Counted from the stretch's first letter, positions 33,463-44,861 are shown. The stretch is DNA of 64,000 bases from Pseudomonas fluorescens (GCF_000730425.1 NZ_CP008896.1:3782001-3846000); one strand, 5' to 3'. Numbers and translations: made by a program. Notes: generated by a model from the sequence alone, not told the origin.

Positions 33463-36400
33463 TCAGTGCTTGCCAGGCTCAACGGACAAGTGTCGACGAC
33501 GCATGAGGTGATAGGCCGCCGGGATCACAAACAGCGATAGCAAGGGTGCCGTAACCATACCGCCAATCATCGGGGCGGCAATGCGGCTCATAACCTCGCT
33601 ACCGGAACCGCCTCCCAAAAGTATAGGTAACAAACCAGCGATAACCACTGCCACGGTCATAGCCTTAGGTCGAACGCGCTGGACAGCGCCTTCACAAATC
33701 GCGGCCATCAACCCGCGTTCTGTGTTGTCACCGAGGTCTTGACGCTCGGTCCATGCATTTTTCAGGTAGAGCAGCATGATCACGCCAAATTCGGCAGAAA
33801 CACCGGCCAAGGCGATAAAGCCGACCCCGGTGGCAACCGACAGGTTGAATCCCAACAGATAGAGAAACCATGCCCCGCCCGTGAGAGCGAATGGCAGCGT
33901 GGCCATAATCAGCAAAGCCTCATCAAGGCGTGCAAATGTCAGGTAGAGCAACACGAAGATGATCAACAGCGTGGCAGGCACCACCAGTTTGAGTCGTGCG
34001 TTGGCCCTTTCGAGAAACTCGAACTGACCTGAGTAGCTCAGGCTCATGCCGGGCTGCAACTTGACCTGCTCACTGACGACCCGGCGTAGATCGGCGACTA
34101 CGGAGGCAATGTCCCGGCCACGCACATCGATGTACACCCAGCCTGAAGGCCGTGCGTTCTCACTCTTGAGCATTGGCGGCCCGTCGTTGACCTTGATCTT
34201 CGCCACGGTGCCAAGGGTGATCTGGCTGCCTAGCGGGGTGTAGATCGGCAACTGCTCCAAAGCGCCGAGCGAATCCCGCCACTCACGAGGGTAACGTACG
34301 TTAATTGGGAAACGAGCCAACCCTTCAATCGTCTCCCCGACGTTTTCACCGCCGATTGCGCCGGCCACGATTGATTGCACATCGGCAATATTTAACCCAT
34401 AGCGTGCCGCAGCTTTGCGATCGATATCCACATCAATATAGCGGCCACCGGTCAGTCGTTCGGCTAACGCTGAACTGACACCTGAGACGTCCTTGGCAAC
34501 ACGCTCGATGGCTTGGGTGACGGCATCGATCTCCGTCAGGTTGGTACCGGCAACCTTCACGCCAATCGGGCTTTTTATGCCGGTGGCCAGCATGTCGATA
34601 CGGTTACGAATAGGCGGTATCCAGATGTTGGTTAATCCTGGGACACGCACCACTTGTTCTAGCTCCTCAACGAGCTTTTCCTGGGTCATGCCTGGGCGCC
34701 ACTGTTCGCGTGGTTTGAATTGAATGGTGGTCTCGAACATTTCCAACGGTGCCGGGTCAGTCGCGGTTTCAGCGCGGCCGGCTTTTCCGAAAACATGTTC
34801 GACCTCTGGAACTGTCTTTATCAGACGGTCAGTCTGCTGAAGCAGTTGCGCGGCCTTCTGCGCCGATAATCCAGGCAGAGCTGACGGCATATAGAGCAGG
34901 TCCCCTTCGTCCAACGGGGGAAGAAACTCACCACCCAGACGAGAGATCGGCCACAACGCGCTGACAAAGACTAGCAATGCAACCAGCAGCGTTACTTTAG
35001 GTCGACGTAATACGGCGTCCAGAGCGGGCTCGTAGATCCGGATCAACCAGCGATTTAGCGGATTCTGTTGCTCATTAGGAATTCGTCCGCGAATCCAATA
35101 CCCCATCAACACCGGAACTAGAGTTACCGACAGTCCAGCCGCTGCGGCCATAGCGTAGGTTTTGGTGAACGCCAATGGACCGAATAGACGTCCTTCCTGA
35201 GCCTCCAGCGTGAACACCGGAATGAACGACAGGGTGATGATCAGCAGACAGTAGAACAATGCGGGTCCTACCTCGGCAGCCGCTTCAGTCATCACGTGCC
35301 AATGACGTTCACCTTTCAGTTCCTCCCCAGGATTAGCCACGTGCCAAGCCTCGACCTTCTTGTGGGCGTTTTCAATCATCACCACGGCAGCGTCGACCAT
35401 GGCGCCGATGGCGATGGCAATCCCGCCAAGGGACATGATGTTGGCGTTGATACCCTGATAGCGCATTACGATGAAGGCGATCAGCACCCCAACCGGCAGG
35501 GAGATGATTGCCACCAGAGATGAACGCAGGTGCCAGAGAAAGATTCCGCAGACCAACGCGACGACGATGAACTCTTCGATCAGCTTGTGGCTGAGGTTTT
35601 CCACGGCACGATCAATCAACTTGCTGCGGTCGTAGGTGGTGACGATTTCTACCCCCGCCGGCAGACTGCTTTTCAGCTCGTCGAGTTTGGTCTTGACCGC
35701 CGCAATGGTTTCTCGAGCATTCTTACCGCTGCGCAGAATTACAACGCCGCCGACGGTCTCACCTTCGCCATCGAGTTCGGTGATGCCTCGACGCATCTCA
35801 GGCCCCATCTGAATCGTGGCAACATCGCCCAGAGTGACCGGCACACCACCCGTGCCCAGTTTGAGTGGGATAGCACGAAAGTCATTGAGGGTCTTCAAGT
35901 ACCCGGAAGCCCGCACAATAAACTCGGTCTCCGCCATCTCCAGCACCGCCCCACCAGTTTCCTGATTGGCCTTGCCGATCGCCTCGGTCACTTCAGACTG
36001 CGTGATACCCAAGCTGGCCAGCTTCACCGGATCAAGCTGCACCTGGTACTGCTTTACCATGCCACCCACCGTGGCCACTTCCGCAACGTTCGGTAGGGTC
36101 TTAAGCTCGAATTTAAGGAACCAGTCCTGCAAGGCACGTAACTGCGCCAAGTCATGCCCGCCGCTTCGGTCTACCAGGGCGTACTGGAAAATCCAGCCAA
36201 CCCCAGTGGCATCAGGTCCTAAAGCGGGCTTGGCACTGGCCGGAAGCCGGCTTTGTATCTGGCTCAGATATTCCAATACGCGCGAGCGAGCCCAGTACAA
36301 GTCAGTTCCGTCTTCGAATAGTACGTAAACGAAACTGTCGCCAAAGAAGGAATAACCGCGCACAGTCTTGGCACCAGGCACAGAGAGCATGGTGGTTGCC

Positions 36401-36606
36401 AATGGATAGGTGACCTGGTTCTCTACGATCTGTGGGGCTTGGCCTGGATAAGGTGTACGGATAATTACCTGAACATCCGACAGGTCTGGCAGTGCGTCAA
36501 TGGGCGTACTTTGAACCGCCCAGATCCCCCATGCCGTGACAAACAGCGTCGCCAGCAACACAAGAAAGCGGTTAGCCACCGACCAGCGAATAAGGGCCGC
36601 GATCAT
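33463..36606 (-). CDS. cusA: Heavy-metal RND efflux pump CusA (CzcA family)
   Basis: 1047 aa, inner membrane trimer, 12 TM helices with two large periplasmic loops. The opening [23 protein letters not shown] and the segments [19 protein letters not shown] and [17 protein letters not shown] (TM4 region) are those of the HME class. Cu/Ag-type proteins carry a methionine cluster in the periplasmic cleft; [19 protein letters not shown] is the corresponding conserved region. The start overlaps cusB by 4 bases. It pumps Cu(I)/Ag(I) from the periplasm out of the cell with CusB and CusC. The surrounding copper genes support copper over other metals. Confidence 0.92.
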   Translation of the reverse strand: MIAALIRWSVANRFLVLLATLFVTAWGIWAVQSTPIDALPDLSDVQVIIRTPYPGQAPQIVENQVTYPLATTMLSVPGAKTVRGYSFFGDSFVYVLFEDGTDLYWARSRVLEYLSQIQSRLPASAKPALGPDATGVGWIFQYALVDRSGGHDLAQLRALQDWFLKFELKTLPNVAEVATVGGMVKQYQVQLDPVKLASLGITQSEVTEAIGKANQETGGAVLEMAETEFIVRASGYLKTLNDFRAIPLKLGTGGVPVTLGDVATIQMGPEMRRGITELDGEGETVGGVVILRSGKNARETIAAVKTKLDELKSSLPAGVEIVTTYDRSKLIDRAVENLSHKLIEEFIVVALVCGIFLWHLRSSLVAIISLPVGVLIAFIVMRYQGINANIMSLGGIAIAIGAMVDAAVVMIENAHKKVEAWHVANPGEELKGERHWHVMTEAAAEVGPALFYCLLIITLSFIPVFTLEAQEGRLFGPLAFTKTYAMAAAAGLSVTLVPVLMGYWIRGRIPNEQQNPLNRWLIRIYEPALDAVLRRPKVTLLVALLVFVSALWPISRLGGEFLPPLDEGDLLYMPSALPGLSAQKAAQLLQQTDRLIKTVPEVEHVFGKAGRAETATDPAPLEMFETTIQFKPREQWRPGMTQEKLVEELEQVVRVPGLTNIWIPPIRNRIDMLATGIKSPIGVKVAGTNLTEIDAVTQAIERVAKDVSGVSSALAERLTGGRYIDVDIDRKAAARYGLNIADVQSIVAGAIGGENVGETIEGLARFPINVRYPREWRDSLGALEQLPIYTPLGSQITLGTVAKIKVNDGPPMLKSENARPSGWVYIDVRGRDIASVVADLRRVVSEQVKLQPGMSLSYSGQFEFLERANARLKLVVPATLLIIFVLLYLTFARLDEALLIMATLPFALTGGAWFLYLLGFNLSVATGVGFIALAGVSAEFGVIMLLYLKNAWTERQDLGDNTERGLMAAICEGAVQRVRPKAMTVAVVIAGLLPILLGGGSGSEVMSRIAAPMIGGMVTAPLLSLFVIPAAYHLMRRRHLSVEPGKH

Positions 36607-38087
36607 GGCTGGGTCCCAGAGCGTTCCAGACGCTCAACGCGCAGACCATCTTCCGTCTGGCTGACAGCGATCCGAACCTTGTCGCCCGTTTTAAGATCCT
36701 TCATCAGAGCTGGAGCGGCGAGAGGGAAAGTCATCGTCATGCCTGACATACCCAATGTTCTGAAGGGACCGTGGGCGAGCGTGACTTCTTTGTCGTTGAT
36801 CTCAACGATCTGACCATCGGCCTCATGCAAAGCGCCTGCGGTTACAGTAGATGGCGAAACGTCCAGTGAGCTTGCGACAACGCCCTTGAGACTGGCCTCC
36901 GAGTCGAGAAGGAACTGGCCAGAAGTCACCACTTTTTGCCCCTCTTCCAAGCCTTTCAATATCAGCGTTTTGCCATCGTTATCTTGGCCTAACTGCACCT
37001 CCACCGGGCGATATCGACCAGCGTCTTCAGAGAGCATGACCAACGTACGTCGACCGGTACGAATGACGGCCTCGCTCGGCACCCACAAAACACTTTGCTC
37101 CGTCGAACGATTGAGACTTACCTGCGCGGTCAAACCTGGCCTGAGTCGGCCATCCGGATTGGGTAACTCAACTCGAACGCGAAGTGTGCGACTGTCCGAA
37201 CTGGTTTCCGGAAGAATCGCACTGACGACGCCCTTGAGCACAACTCCAGGGAGCGCGGACAAACGCGCTTCGGCTGCTTGCCCTACAACGATTGACCCAG
37301 CCTCCGACTCTGGTACCGCCACGGCCAGCCAGACACTGCTCAAACCATTAACACGCGCGAGCGTCTCGCCTGCGGCCACCGTCATACCTTCACGCACACT
37401 CAGCTCTTGAAGCACACCACCAATAGGGCTGGTCAGAGTCAGGTTCGGTTGAACTTTGCCACTGCGCTCAACTTGAGCAATTAACTTAGTTGGCATTCCG
37501 GTGAGCCTCAATCGCTGGCGGGCCGCTGTCAGCAAGTCAGCATCGCCACTACGCTTGAGGGCGAGAAATTCCTCTTGAGCAGCTGCCCAATCCGGCACCA
37601 AGATATCTGCCAAGGCGGCATTCACTTTCAGCACATCACCAGGTGCATGGGCGTACACGCGCTCGACAAAACCCGCCGTACGGGCCTGAATGACTGCAAC
37701 GTCCCGTTCGTTGAAGGCCAGAACACCTACCACGTTCAGTGTCGAGGCAAATACCCCTCGACTGACACTAGCCAGTCGCACACCAAGGTTCTGAGTCAGG
37801 CTTGGATCAATTCGAATGCCGCCGCTGTCCCCCTTGGTATCTGCGTATTGGGGGATCATCTGCATGTCCATGAAGGGTGACTTACCCGGTTTATCGAATT
37901 TCTGTTGTGGGTACATGGGGTCATACCAATACAGAACCTTTCGATCAGGAGAGGCTTTGGCTTCCTGATCCGGCTCGACACCAGCTACTTCGCTCATTCG
38001 CGGTTGGGCTAACCAGTAACCTCCGGCAACACCCAAGGCAATCGAGATGCCGACAACTAAAGTCCCTTTCCATACTTTGAAATTCAT
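36603..38087 (-). CDS. cusB: CusB adaptor with fused CusF-like copper-binding domain
   Basis: 494 aa, periplasmic, anchored by an N-terminal TM segment ([18 protein letters not shown]). Residues 50-85 are a heavy-metal-binding domain ([18 protein letters not shown] and MDMQMIP). The middle (residues 95-405) is the usual adaptor: beta-barrel, lipoyl ([20 protein letters not shown]) and hairpin. Residues 415-490 are a CusF-like beta-barrel, normally a separate chaperone protein: [20 protein letters not shown] and [12 protein letters not shown]. The CusF methionines are kept, but the copper-stacking Trp of LGWPAMTM is replaced by Met. Overlaps cusC by 4 bases. Confidence 0.9.
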   Translation of the reverse strand: MNFKVWKGTLVVGISIALGVAGGYWLAQPRMSEVAGVEPDQEAKASPDRKVLYWYDPMYPQQKFDKPGKSPFMDMQMIPQYADTKGDSGGIRIDPSLTQNLGVRLASVSRGVFASTLNVVGVLAFNERDVAVIQARTAGFVERVYAHAPGDVLKVNAALADILVPDWAAAQEEFLALKRSGDADLLTAARQRLRLTGMPTKLIAQVERSGKVQPNLTLTSPIGGVLQELSVREGMTVAAGETLARVNGLSSVWLAVAVPESEAGSIVVGQAAEARLSALPGVVLKGVVSAILPETSSDSRTLRVRVELPNPDGRLRPGLTAQVSLNRSTEQSVLWVPSEAVIRTGRRTLVMLSEDAGRYRPVEVQLGQDNDGKTLILKGLEEGQKVVTSGQFLLDSEASLKGVVASSLDVSPSTVTAGALHEADGQIVEINDKEVTLAHGPFRTLGMSGMTMTFPLAAPALMKDLKTGDKVRIAVSQTEDGLRVERLERSGTQP

Positions 38088-39346
38088 TGAGCGGGCTCCC
38101 CGTAAGAGAAATACAGGCGAGCGCTGGTGAGAGCACGTTGCTCTTCAACGTCAATCTGCTTGAGACGGGCTTCGATGAGTTCGCGTCGGGCGGCCACAAC
38201 CGAGTTCAAATCACCTTTGCCGGAACGGTAGCTAGCCATGGTGAGTTCAACCTTTTCTTTAGCCAGCGGCAACAAGCTTTCCTGATTACGGTTGACTGCA
38301 CGATTGAGTCGCTCGTAGTCGGCCAACTCATCCTCCAGTTGCTGGGTATGCTCGCGCGACAGAGCTTCCCGCTCAGCCTCAAGCTGGTTGAGTTCGGCGT
38401 GCTTTGCCGCAATTTTGGGGTTTTGCCGAGAGTCAGGAAACAGCGGGAGATCCCATGAAAACTGGACGCTAACCATGTCACCGAATTGTTTGCCTCGATG
38501 CTGATAGTCGAATTCCCAGCTCCAGTCAGATTGCTTTTCCGCCTCAGCTTCACGGATCTTGGCTTGTGCTTCACGGGTCATCGGCACATACGCCGCCAAT
38601 TCAGGGTGATGTTGCAGCTTATGGGAGTATCCAGAGGTTTCAATGGGCCAATCAGGCAAGCTGCCCGCCGGTTTGTCATTGGCAGCTGGGCCAATCCAGC
38701 GCTTGAGGGCCGCCCGGGCCTGTGCACGTTGGCGAACTAAATCATCCTGCTGCTCCGCCAGTTGGGCAGCTTCCTGTTTAGGTGTCACCGCATCGGCGGG
38801 TTGGGCGCGGCCACCCGCAATCTGAGATCTGACGGTATCGGTCAGAAGACGGTTTTCTTTGTAGAAGTCCTGGAACATCGCATCTTTACGCTCAACCGAG
38901 TAGCTACTGATCCAGGCCAATGCCGTGGACTGTCGGACGTTCAGACGCGCCACTCGACGCTCAGCGGACGCTCGATCAACAGCCGCATCCGCGACCTCGA
39001 TACGTGCTTTGCGCTTATCGCTGTTGGGCATCTCCTGTCTGACCCCGACCATTTGCATGGTCATGAAGTCCTGGTCGATGCTCCATCTGTCGGCACCACC
39101 AATGGGGTAGTTCTGCACGCCCAGCAGTAGCTTGGGATCGGGTAGTTCGCCAGCGGGAATGGCCGCACTGGTGGCTGCTTGAATTTTGGCGTCTTGTGCG
39201 GTCAACGACGGTGCATTGTTTTCGGCCAGCCGCAGCGCTTCATCGAGTGTCAATGCACCAGCAAGGCTCGGCAATGCCAGTACGCTTGCCGCCAGGCCGG
39301 CCACGAGGGACCAACCTGTGCAAAAGCAGTTGGAGTTCATGTTCAC
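38084..39346 (-). CDS. cusC: Outer-membrane channel CusC (TolC family)
   Basis: 420 aa with a signal peptide (GWSLVAGLAASVLALPSLAGA). TolC-like repeats are seen as long alpha-helical stretches rich in Ala, Gln and Glu (LTLDEALRLAENNAPSLTAQ at the mature start; LNQLEAEREALSREHTQQL later). No lipobox Cys follows the signal peptide cleavage zone, unlike E. coli CusC. It completes the cusCBA pump and is translated ahead of cusB with a 4-base overlap. Confidence 0.87.
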   Translation of the reverse strand: MNMNSNCFCTGWSLVAGLAASVLALPSLAGALTLDEALRLAENNAPSLTAQDAKIQAATSAAIPAGELPDPKLLLGVQNYPIGGADRWSIDQDFMTMQMVGVRQEMPNSDKRKARIEVADAAVDRASAERRVARLNVRQSTALAWISSYSVERKDAMFQDFYKENRLLTDTVRSQIAGGRAQPADAVTPKQEAAQLAEQQDDLVRQRAQARAALKRWIGPAANDKPAGSLPDWPIETSGYSHKLQHHPELAAYVPMTREAQAKIREAEAEKQSDWSWEFDYQHRGKQFGDMVSVQFSWDLPLFPDSRQNPKIAAKHAELNQLEAEREALSREHTQQLEDELADYERLNRAVNRNQESLLPLAKEKVELTMASYRSGKGDLNSVVAARRELIEARLKQIDVEEQRALTSARLYFSYGEPAQ

Positions 39347-39439
39347 GATTCCTGTGATGATCCACCGCGCGCTTCATAAGACATGCGCGCAGATATGCCA
39401 TCCCGCTAACGCGGAATGAGGCTCAGTGTGGTACAGGAA

Positions 39440-39781
39440 TCAAGTACGGGGCGGTCGCCATAACCCAGAAGGGGTTTGTACGAGTGGGAAATGGCTGGAG
39501 AAGGGCGGAACGATTGGACTGGACAAGGTAATAGGAGGCTTGATGATCGAGACTTGCAGCATGCCGCCCGTTTTGCATTCCTGGCCCGACTTACAAGGTT
39601 TGCCATGCTCAGCGGTACTTTTCATGTCGTGACAGCAGTCTTGACCCATACCATCCTTCATCGCTATATCCATGGTTTTCATCGGGCATGGTTCAGTCGA
39701 TGCCTGAACACCCGCCATCCCGCTAAGGGGAAGCGCCAAGCTAATTAGGAAAATCAGGCAAAACCGCACATAGCGTTTCAT
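39440..39781 (-). CDS. Small Cys/Met-rich exported protein upstream of cusC
   Basis: 113 aa. A Sec signal peptide (residues 1-28, FCLIFLISLALPLSGMAG) is followed by a Cys/Met/His-rich stretch: EPCPMKTMDIAMKDGMGQDCCHDM and KPCKSGQECKTGGM, suited to binding Cu(I) in the periplasm. The C-terminal 45 residues are Pro/Ser-rich and unlike that part. It lies 93 bp before cusC on the same strand and is probably the first gene of the cus operon. I know similar small proteins beside Pseudomonas cus genes, without a characterised function. Confidence 0.65.
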   Translation of the reverse strand: MKRYVRFCLIFLISLALPLSGMAGVQASTEPCPMKTMDIAMKDGMGQDCCHDMKSTAEHGKPCKSGQECKTGGMLQVSIIKPPITLSSPIVPPFSSHFPLVQTPSGLWRPPRT

Positions 39782-39855
39782 GGGCTAAAGTGTAGACGGT
39801 GCAAATGGCCCTTACAATTCACCCTTAAGACTCCTGTATTGGCTGTTACCAACGT

Positions 39856-40794
39856 CTATGCTGCGCTCATTTCCATGACAGGGCTTAAAGTACCTAACCA
39901 TGCGACAAGACAGATAATGATGACCGCCATTGAAAACTCAAGTTTCATGCTACGGCGCAAGGCATTCACCGCGACAGCGTATTCGCCATTGCGAACTGAT
40001 CGCTCCAATAAGGGGCTTAGATGAAAACGGTTAAGCGTGGCTAATACGATCATCCCTGCAAATAGCAGGATTTTCAAAAATAGTAACTGGCCATAAGTGC
40101 TGAGCATCACCTCATCGAGGCTTGGTCCTACGATAAATAGGTAATTCACCACGCCCGTTATACTGATGATTACTACAATCACCGCGCCGGCCGATTCAAA
40201 CCCTGTCAGTACCCGAGCAAGAACTCGTACTTCCTGATCACCTTTCAGCGATTTTAAACGCAGCAGCAGTGCAAATGCTGCCAACGCACCCAACCAACCG
40301 CCTGCGGCCAAGAGATGGAAGATGTCGCTAGTAAAATGCCAGTAACGACGGCTCCCTTCGTCCATCGCACCATGCCCTGTCCATGCCAGCGTCGCTAGCG
40401 CAATGGCGCCACATACACTGACAATCCAAAGACTAAGTGTCGGAAAGCGCTTACTCAGAGCAACGCCGACAACAGCCGTCAGCAACGCCACTATCCGGAC
40501 CATCCAGGTCAAACCGACGTCCGTCCCCATGAGAACCATTTGAAAAATATGGTGATGTAGCTCCATGAAGCCCGACACACCACTCATAGCTTTCGCAAGC
40601 AACAACATGGCTGCTAGAGACAGAGCTACACCTAAAACAGATGTACTGTAAAGAAGCGACTCAAAATTTAAAACTGCTCCCGATACTCTCTCTTTTCCTC
40701 TCAGGCTATAAAGACCAAATATTGCCAGTCCAAATAACAGCATCAGATCAAAATATAGAGCAAAGCGAACAGCTATATTTATTGAGTCGCTCAT
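39856..40794 (-). CDS. copD: Copper resistance membrane protein CopD
   Basis: 312 aa, eight TM helices; CopD family domain. Conserved histidines lie in [14 protein letters not shown] and [32 protein letters not shown], and [12 protein letters not shown] is the family's conserved C-terminal loop. CopD works with periplasmic CopC in copper uptake or handling at the inner membrane. The start lies 3 bp after the copC stop, so the two form an operon. The C-terminal helix ([17 protein letters not shown]) is typical. Confidence 0.88.
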   Translation of the reverse strand: MSDSINIAVRFALYFDLMLLFGLAIFGLYSLRGKERVSGAVLNFESLLYSTSVLGVALSLAAMLLLAKAMSGVSGFMELHHHIFQMVLMGTDVGLTWMVRIVALLTAVVGVALSKRFPTLSLWIVSVCGAIALATLAWTGHGAMDEGSRRYWHFTSDIFHLLAAGGWLGALAAFALLLRLKSLKGDQEVRVLARVLTGFESAGAVIVVIISITGVVNYLFIVGPSLDEVMLSTYGQLLFLKILLFAGMIVLATLNRFHLSPLLERSVRNGEYAVAVNALRRSMKLEFSMAVIIICLVAWLGTLSPVMEMSAA

Positions 40795-40797
40795 GAA

Positions 40798-41181
40798 TCA
40801 TTTCACTTTGAAAGAAAAATTGCCGGTAATTGGATGAGTGTCAGACGAGACGGCACGCCACTCAACTTTATAAGTACCTGTGGTCAATGGCGATGCAGGC
40901 GTAATAACCATCGTCTTAGGATCTCCACCGCCTGCAACAGCTGCTTTAACGCCCATTGGGGAGTTAGGCATGCCAGGCATATCGGTCATGATCAGCTTAG
41001 CACCGGAAAACTGAGTCGTTAGATTCTCAGAAAATTGCAGTTCAATTTTCGCAGGAGCAGCAACATCCGACCCTTCTGCTGGAGTGGAAGAAAGCAGCTT
41101 TGGATGTGCCTGAGCAACTGCACTCAAAAGCAAACCCGCTGTCAGTGCTACAGCTACGGTGGTGGTTTTAAGGAATGACAT
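40798..41181 (-). CDS. copC: Periplasmic copper carrier CopC
   Basis: 127 aa, signal peptide residues 1-25 ending in AQA. The mature protein starts with His (AHPKLLSSTPAEGSDV), the N-terminal Cu(II) ligand of CopC proteins, and ends SSDTHPITGNFSFKVK with the second conserved His. The segment MTDMPGMPNSPMGV holds methionines where the Cu(I) site of CopC lies. A cop box sits about 195 bp upstream. With copD it shuttles periplasmic copper. Confidence 0.92.
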   Translation of the reverse strand: MSFLKTTTVAVALTAGLLLSAVAQAHPKLLSSTPAEGSDVAAPAKIELQFSENLTTQFSGAKLIMTDMPGMPNSPMGVKAAVAGGGDPKTMVITPASPLTTGTYKVEWRAVSSDTHPITGNFSFKVK

Positions 41182-41375
41182 GCAAGACTCCTCACAGCAA
41201 AAGCTGTTGATTCTAGGTTTTTGATGAGTATCTAGTTATTACTTTTACGCTTATTAAAAACACTGGCGAGCTACCTAGCAAATTCCTTGTTCTAGGGCGG
41301 GCTGGACAGGAATAATCACAAGAATTCCAACGTCACAGCGCAAGTACACGATGCCACACGAACGCAAACTATTCG

Positions 41376-41391
41376 ATTACATTTCAGTCAG
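41376..41391 (-). promoter_or_regulatory. Cop box upstream of copC
   Basis: Minus-strand CTGACTGAAATGTAAT matches the 16-bp motif found in front of the other copper genes in this window (CTGACAGAAATGTAAT) at 15 of 16 bases. It is the best candidate for CopR control of copCD. It lies in the 339-base spacer between copS and copC, which shows no gene. Confidence 0.7.
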
Positions 41392-41520
41392 CTTGGACCT
41401 GCTTTGGGACGCTGAATTTCTTGAAAAAATGGTTAAAACGGGCTTCCGTTTTGCGACGTGCACACCGTGAAAACCGTTCGCAAGACCACATAGCTGCTCG
41501 GGTGTATATGGTGTCGTTGA

Positions 41521-42909
41521 CTATGCATTTTCTGCACTCGCACATGGGAGTTGTATATGAAAGGCTGTTTTTCCATCTGACGACGTGCACCATATCTTGC
41601 CGCCATGCGACTCGATAATGGATCGAGTGATTGATAAGCCTAGCCCCGCATTACTTGGGTTTCCTTCTCTACGAGCGGGGTCCACTCGATAAAATCGATC
41701 AAACAGTTTTTCAAGGTGCTCAGGAGCGATAGGTTCTCCAGGGTTTTCCACGGAGACTGAGATTGACGTCCCTTCCTGCCTTATATCGACGCTAATACAT
41801 TTCCCTGCGGGGGTGTACCGGAGCGCATTTGAGAGCAGATTAGAGATAGCCCTGTCGAGCATAAGAACGTCACCTCGGACGCTGCCTCTCCCTGTCACTT
41901 TGAGGTCGATGCCTTGCTCATCAGCCAGCAAGCGGTAGTACTCGAGTAATTTTTCTACTAGTGCTACCAAGTCTATCGGTTTGTTTTCATGAGAAATCAG
42001 ACCATTGTCAGATTTCGCTAGAAAAAGCATGTCATCGATCATCCGGCCCATACGCTTCAGGTCATCAAGATTCGAGTACAAGTTGTCTTCGTAGTCCTCA
42101 ATATTCCTTTTTCTAGATAAAACCACTTCGGTGTGAGTCATCAAATTGCTGACAGGTGTTCGTAGTTCGTGAGCAATGTCCGCAGAGAAGTTTGATAAGC
42201 GAACAAATGCATCGTCCAGTCTAGATAACATTGCATTGAAAGAAAGCACCATCTGCTGAAGCTCTTTAGGAACGGCCGCTAAAGGAATTCGTTCTTTGAG
42301 CGATTTAGCAGACATTGACGCAGCGACTTGAGTAACCTGGCGAATAGGCCTTAGTCCACTGCTCGCGACCATCCAGCCCAGCGCCGCACTGACCAGCGCG
42401 CTTATAAACAACCCTATCAAAAACCAGCGTTCAAGCGTCTCAAAGAACGCCATATGTTGCGTAACGTCAAAGATTAACAGTACGGTCAGCGGTTTTTCTT
42501 GTCCCGTCACAATCGCTTGCGCCGTTATTCCCCGGAACGTTTGCTCATCATCACGCCACTCCCAAACATTGTTGTTTGAGGTCGTGCGAAAGTCTTCAGG
42601 AATATCGATTGGACCTGGATCAGCAAAAAGGGTCTTGCCGTGACCATCGAAGATCAGGGCTGTCAAATCTCGGTGAGCACCCAGCAGCGCCTCCAACTCA
42701 GGCTTAACATCACTGAACTGGTCAATGCTACTCAATCCCGTCAAAATTCTTTGGGTCGAGTGTAGCTTCTCGTTTAGCGCCTGCTGATCTAGCATTTTGA
42801 AATGATGCCGGCTAAGGCTGTTAAAACTGAGTCCAGCGACGGTGAGCACCGCCGTTACAGCTAGCATGAACATCAGGCTCATGCGGGTAGTCAGAGACAT
42901 TCGCTTCAT
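41521..42909 (-). CDS. copS: Copper-sensing histidine kinase CopS
   Basis: 462 aa, inner membrane. TM helices at residues 10-30 and 165-188 enclose a periplasmic sensor loop. HAMP region ([20 protein letters not shown]), H-box [17 protein letters not shown] with the phospho-accepting His, N-box [12 protein letters not shown] and G-boxes [21 protein letters not shown] are all intact. Family: heavy-metal sensor kinases (CusS/CopS). It overlaps copR by 4 bases and would phosphorylate it when periplasmic copper rises. Confidence 0.92.
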   Translation of the reverse strand: MKRMSLTTRMSLMFMLAVTAVLTVAGLSFNSLSRHHFKMLDQQALNEKLHSTQRILTGLSSIDQFSDVKPELEALLGAHRDLTALIFDGHGKTLFADPGPIDIPEDFRTTSNNNVWEWRDDEQTFRGITAQAIVTGQEKPLTVLLIFDVTQHMAFFETLERWFLIGLFISALVSAALGWMVASSGLRPIRQVTQVAASMSAKSLKERIPLAAVPKELQQMVLSFNAMLSRLDDAFVRLSNFSADIAHELRTPVSNLMTHTEVVLSRKRNIEDYEDNLYSNLDDLKRMGRMIDDMLFLAKSDNGLISHENKPIDLVALVEKLLEYYRLLADEQGIDLKVTGRGSVRGDVLMLDRAISNLLSNALRYTPAGKCISVDIRQEGTSISVSVENPGEPIAPEHLEKLFDRFYRVDPARREGNPSNAGLGLSITRSIIESHGGKIWCTSSDGKTAFHIQLPCASAENA

Positions 42910-43601
42910 TCCAGCCCCGTCCCAGAATCCGGCGCATCTAGCATGTAGCCCATGCCTCGGGAGGTGTGGATAAGCTTGACCTCAAAATCATCATCAATCT
43001 TTGCTCTGAGCCGCCTTACGGCGACCTCGATGACGTTAGTATCGCTGTCGAAGTTCATGTCCCACACCTGGGAAGCGATAAGCGACTTAGGCAGCACCTC
43101 ACCTCGACGACGGAGCAGCAATTCGAGTAACGCAAACTCTTTGGCCGTGAGATCTATACGTTTGCCTCCACGGACAACCCTGCGCTTGAGCAGGTCAACC
43201 TCAAGATCAGCCAATTTCATATGAGTTTGGGAGGGGGCTGTACTCCCTCTTCGCAGCAGCGTTCTGACGCGGGCCAGCAATTCAGAAAAAGCGAAGGGTT
43301 TTATGAGGTAATCGTCTGCCCCCAGCTCAAGTCCTTTGACGCGATCCTCGACGCGGTCTCGCGCCGTGAGAAAAAGCACGGGGACATTTTTTCCGGATGC
43401 CCGCACCTTCTGAAGTACTTCCCATCCGTCCAGCCCAGGCATCATCACATCGAGAATCAGCAGGTCATAAGCCTCGCTCAACGCGTGTTGAAGCGCCTCC
43501 TTACCATTGGTAAAGCGATCAACATTGAACCCTGCCTCAGCAAGACCTTGCTGCAAATAAATGCCTATTTTGGGTTCGTCTTCCGCAACCAGAAGTCTCA
43601 T
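42906..43601 (-). CDS. copR: Copper response regulator CopR
   Basis: 231 aa, OmpR/PhoB class. Receiver domain with acidic pocket (VAEDEP) and phospho-Asp in [14 protein letters not shown] (residue 51), then a winged-helix DNA-binding domain ([20 protein letters not shown]). ATG 43601 ([10 protein letters not shown]) is the conserved start; the longer frame to 43664 is rejected. A CTGACA-N5-GTAAT box lies just upstream (43665-43680), so it probably controls its own gene and the divergent small gene at 43808. Confidence 0.92.
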   Translation of the reverse strand: MRLLVAEDEPKIGIYLQQGLAEAGFNVDRFTNGKEALQHALSEAYDLLILDVMMPGLDGWEVLQKVRASGKNVPVLFLTARDRVEDRVKGLELGADDYLIKPFAFSELLARVRTLLRRGSTAPSQTHMKLADLEVDLLKRRVVRGGKRIDLTAKEFALLELLLRRRGEVLPKSLIASQVWDMNFDSDTNVIEVAVRRLRAKIDDDFEVKLIHTSRGMGYMLDAPDSGTGLE

Positions 43602-43664
43602 GGGGGTGGCTCTCGAATGATTGTGATGATGAGTCTGCAAGGAAATGCTTCTGCCAACCAGCAA

Positions 43665-43680
43665 CTGACAGAAAAGTAAT
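43665..43680 (+). promoter_or_regulatory. Cop box between copR and the PtrA-like gene
   Basis: CTGACAGAAAAGTAAT, 15 of 16 bases identical to the copy before copA. Placed between divergent copR and the small exported-protein gene, so one site may serve both. Confidence 0.72.
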
Positions 43681-43807
43681 ATTGGCTTCAGGTAGATGTC
43701 AGCGAGTGCTGTCTAGGGTTCGAGCATGAGTACTCCCTAGTACTCGACCGACGCCGCCGCATGAAACCTTGTGGGAGCCGGAAAACAGATCAAAAAGGAG
43801 CTTCCTC

Positions 43808-44161
43808 ATGAATCATCTAAAAATCCTTTTCTTTGTGGGTTCGATACTCATCTCAGCGTCTGCTTTGGCTGAAGGTGGCGCAGATCGGATTGCGGAGCGT
43901 ATGGAAAGCCTACGCGACAAAGCAGAAGCGACCTTGGTACAAGCTGAAAAAGCCCCAGAGGGAGAGCGCCATGTACACATGGCCGAGCATATGAAACTGC
44001 TGGGCGAGATCATGAACCAACTCCATCAGGATCACCCAAAAGCATCAATGTCGCCTCAGGAACATCTTTCCTGGATGGAAAAGCACGACGCTATGGTTGA
44101 TGACGTTTTGAACCAAATGCAGCGCGAACACAAACTGATGCTTTCTGAGAGCCATCAGTAA
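43808..44161 (+). CDS. Small exported PtrA-like copper-region protein, 117 aa
   Basis: AAAGGAG precedes ATG 43808. A signal peptide (residues 1-22) is followed by the AEGGADRIAERMESLRDKAE opening, which resembles the N-terminal domain of PtrA (a copper-induced small protein first described as a type III repressor in P. aeruginosa). Two more proteins here share it (48704 and 59271). The rest is helical and rich in His/Met (HVHMAEHMKLLGEIMNQLHQD, MEKHDAMVDDV), which suggests metal binding in the periplasm. Expected to be CopR-induced given the box at 43665. Function unknown. Confidence 0.75.
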   Translation: MNHLKILFFVGSILISASALAEGGADRIAERMESLRDKAEATLVQAEKAPEGERHVHMAEHMKLLGEIMNQLHQDHPKASMSPQEHLSWMEKHDAMVDDVLNQMQREHKLMLSESHQ

Positions 44162-44236
44162 CCGGGTACCTCCGATGGGCTGTTTGATCCGCTCGGTTGG
44201 TACGGCGTCATAAGCGCGCCGCACTACTCTTGGAAA

Positions 44237-44252
44237 CTGACAGAAATGTAGT
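44237..44252 (+). promoter_or_regulatory. Cop box upstream of the cupredoxin gene
   Basis: CTGACAGAAATGTAGT, 15 of 16 identical to the copA copy. It lies 73 bp before the ATG at 44325 and likely drives the cupredoxin, DUF2933, copper ATPase and chaperone genes. Confidence 0.72.
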
Positions 44253-44324
44253 GTTCACGTCAGTTAGCTGGCAGCTCTATCCGTTTAGCATAGCTAGTGT
44301 TTTCCATTTGCTCTTGAGGTCATC

Positions 44325-44861
44325 ATGAAAGCTAAGCTCGTTACCCCAGTTATTGCGGCGATCACCTTATTCCTCGGTGCGACGGCCATGGCAGACGTAG
44401 GTCATGGCAAAGAGGACATCGGCCAGCCTGGCGTCGCTTCTGCGGTGACCCGTACGGTAGATGTGGAGATGGGTGATATTTTCTTCATGCCTAAAAACAT
44501 CGATGTGAAGCCTGGTGAGACTATTCGTTTTGTCCTTCGTAATAAGGGCGCACTGCTGCACGAATTCAATATCGGCCAAGCCGCCGCTCATGCGGCGCAC
44601 CAAAAAGAAATGGCGAGCATGTTCCAGAATGGAACGCTTACACCCACCGGGTCAGGGAAAATGACGGGCAGCATGGGTCACAGCATGGGAGGGATGAAGA
44701 TGGTTGGAATGGAACACAACGACCCGAACAGCATGCTGATCGAGCCCGGAGCAACAAAGGAATTGATCTGGACCTTCAACAATACAACTGGACTTCAATT
44801 TGCCTGCAACGTACCAGGTCATTACCAGTCTGGGATGGTCGGTCAATTTGACCTGAAGTGA
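44325..44861 (+). CDS. Periplasmic cupredoxin (CopI-like)
   Basis: 178 aa, signal peptide residues 1-24 (ALGATAMA region). The cupredoxin fold is visible: MGDIFFMPKNIDVKPGETIRF, the first copper His in LLHEFNIG, and the C-terminal FACNVPGHYQSGMVGQF supplying Cys, His and Met for a type 1 copper site. An inserted Met/His-rich loop (MTGSMGHSMGGMKMVGMEH) sits between. CopI-type proteins give copper tolerance in other bacteria. It begins a run of copper genes on the plus strand. Confidence 0.82.
   Translation: MKAKLVTPVIAAITLFLGATAMADVGHGKEDIGQPGVASAVTRTVDVEMGDIFFMPKNIDVKPGETIRFVLRNKGALLHEFNIGQAAAHAAHQKEMASMFQNGTLTPTGSGKMTGSMGHSMGGMKMVGMEHNDPNSMLIEPGATKELIWTFNNTTGLQFACNVPGHYQSGMVGQFDLK

Noticed and set aside
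39781..39856. Cop box in front of the cus operon
   Set aside because: The best match (near CTTACAATTCACCCTT) agrees at only 10 of 16 bases, so it is not listed.
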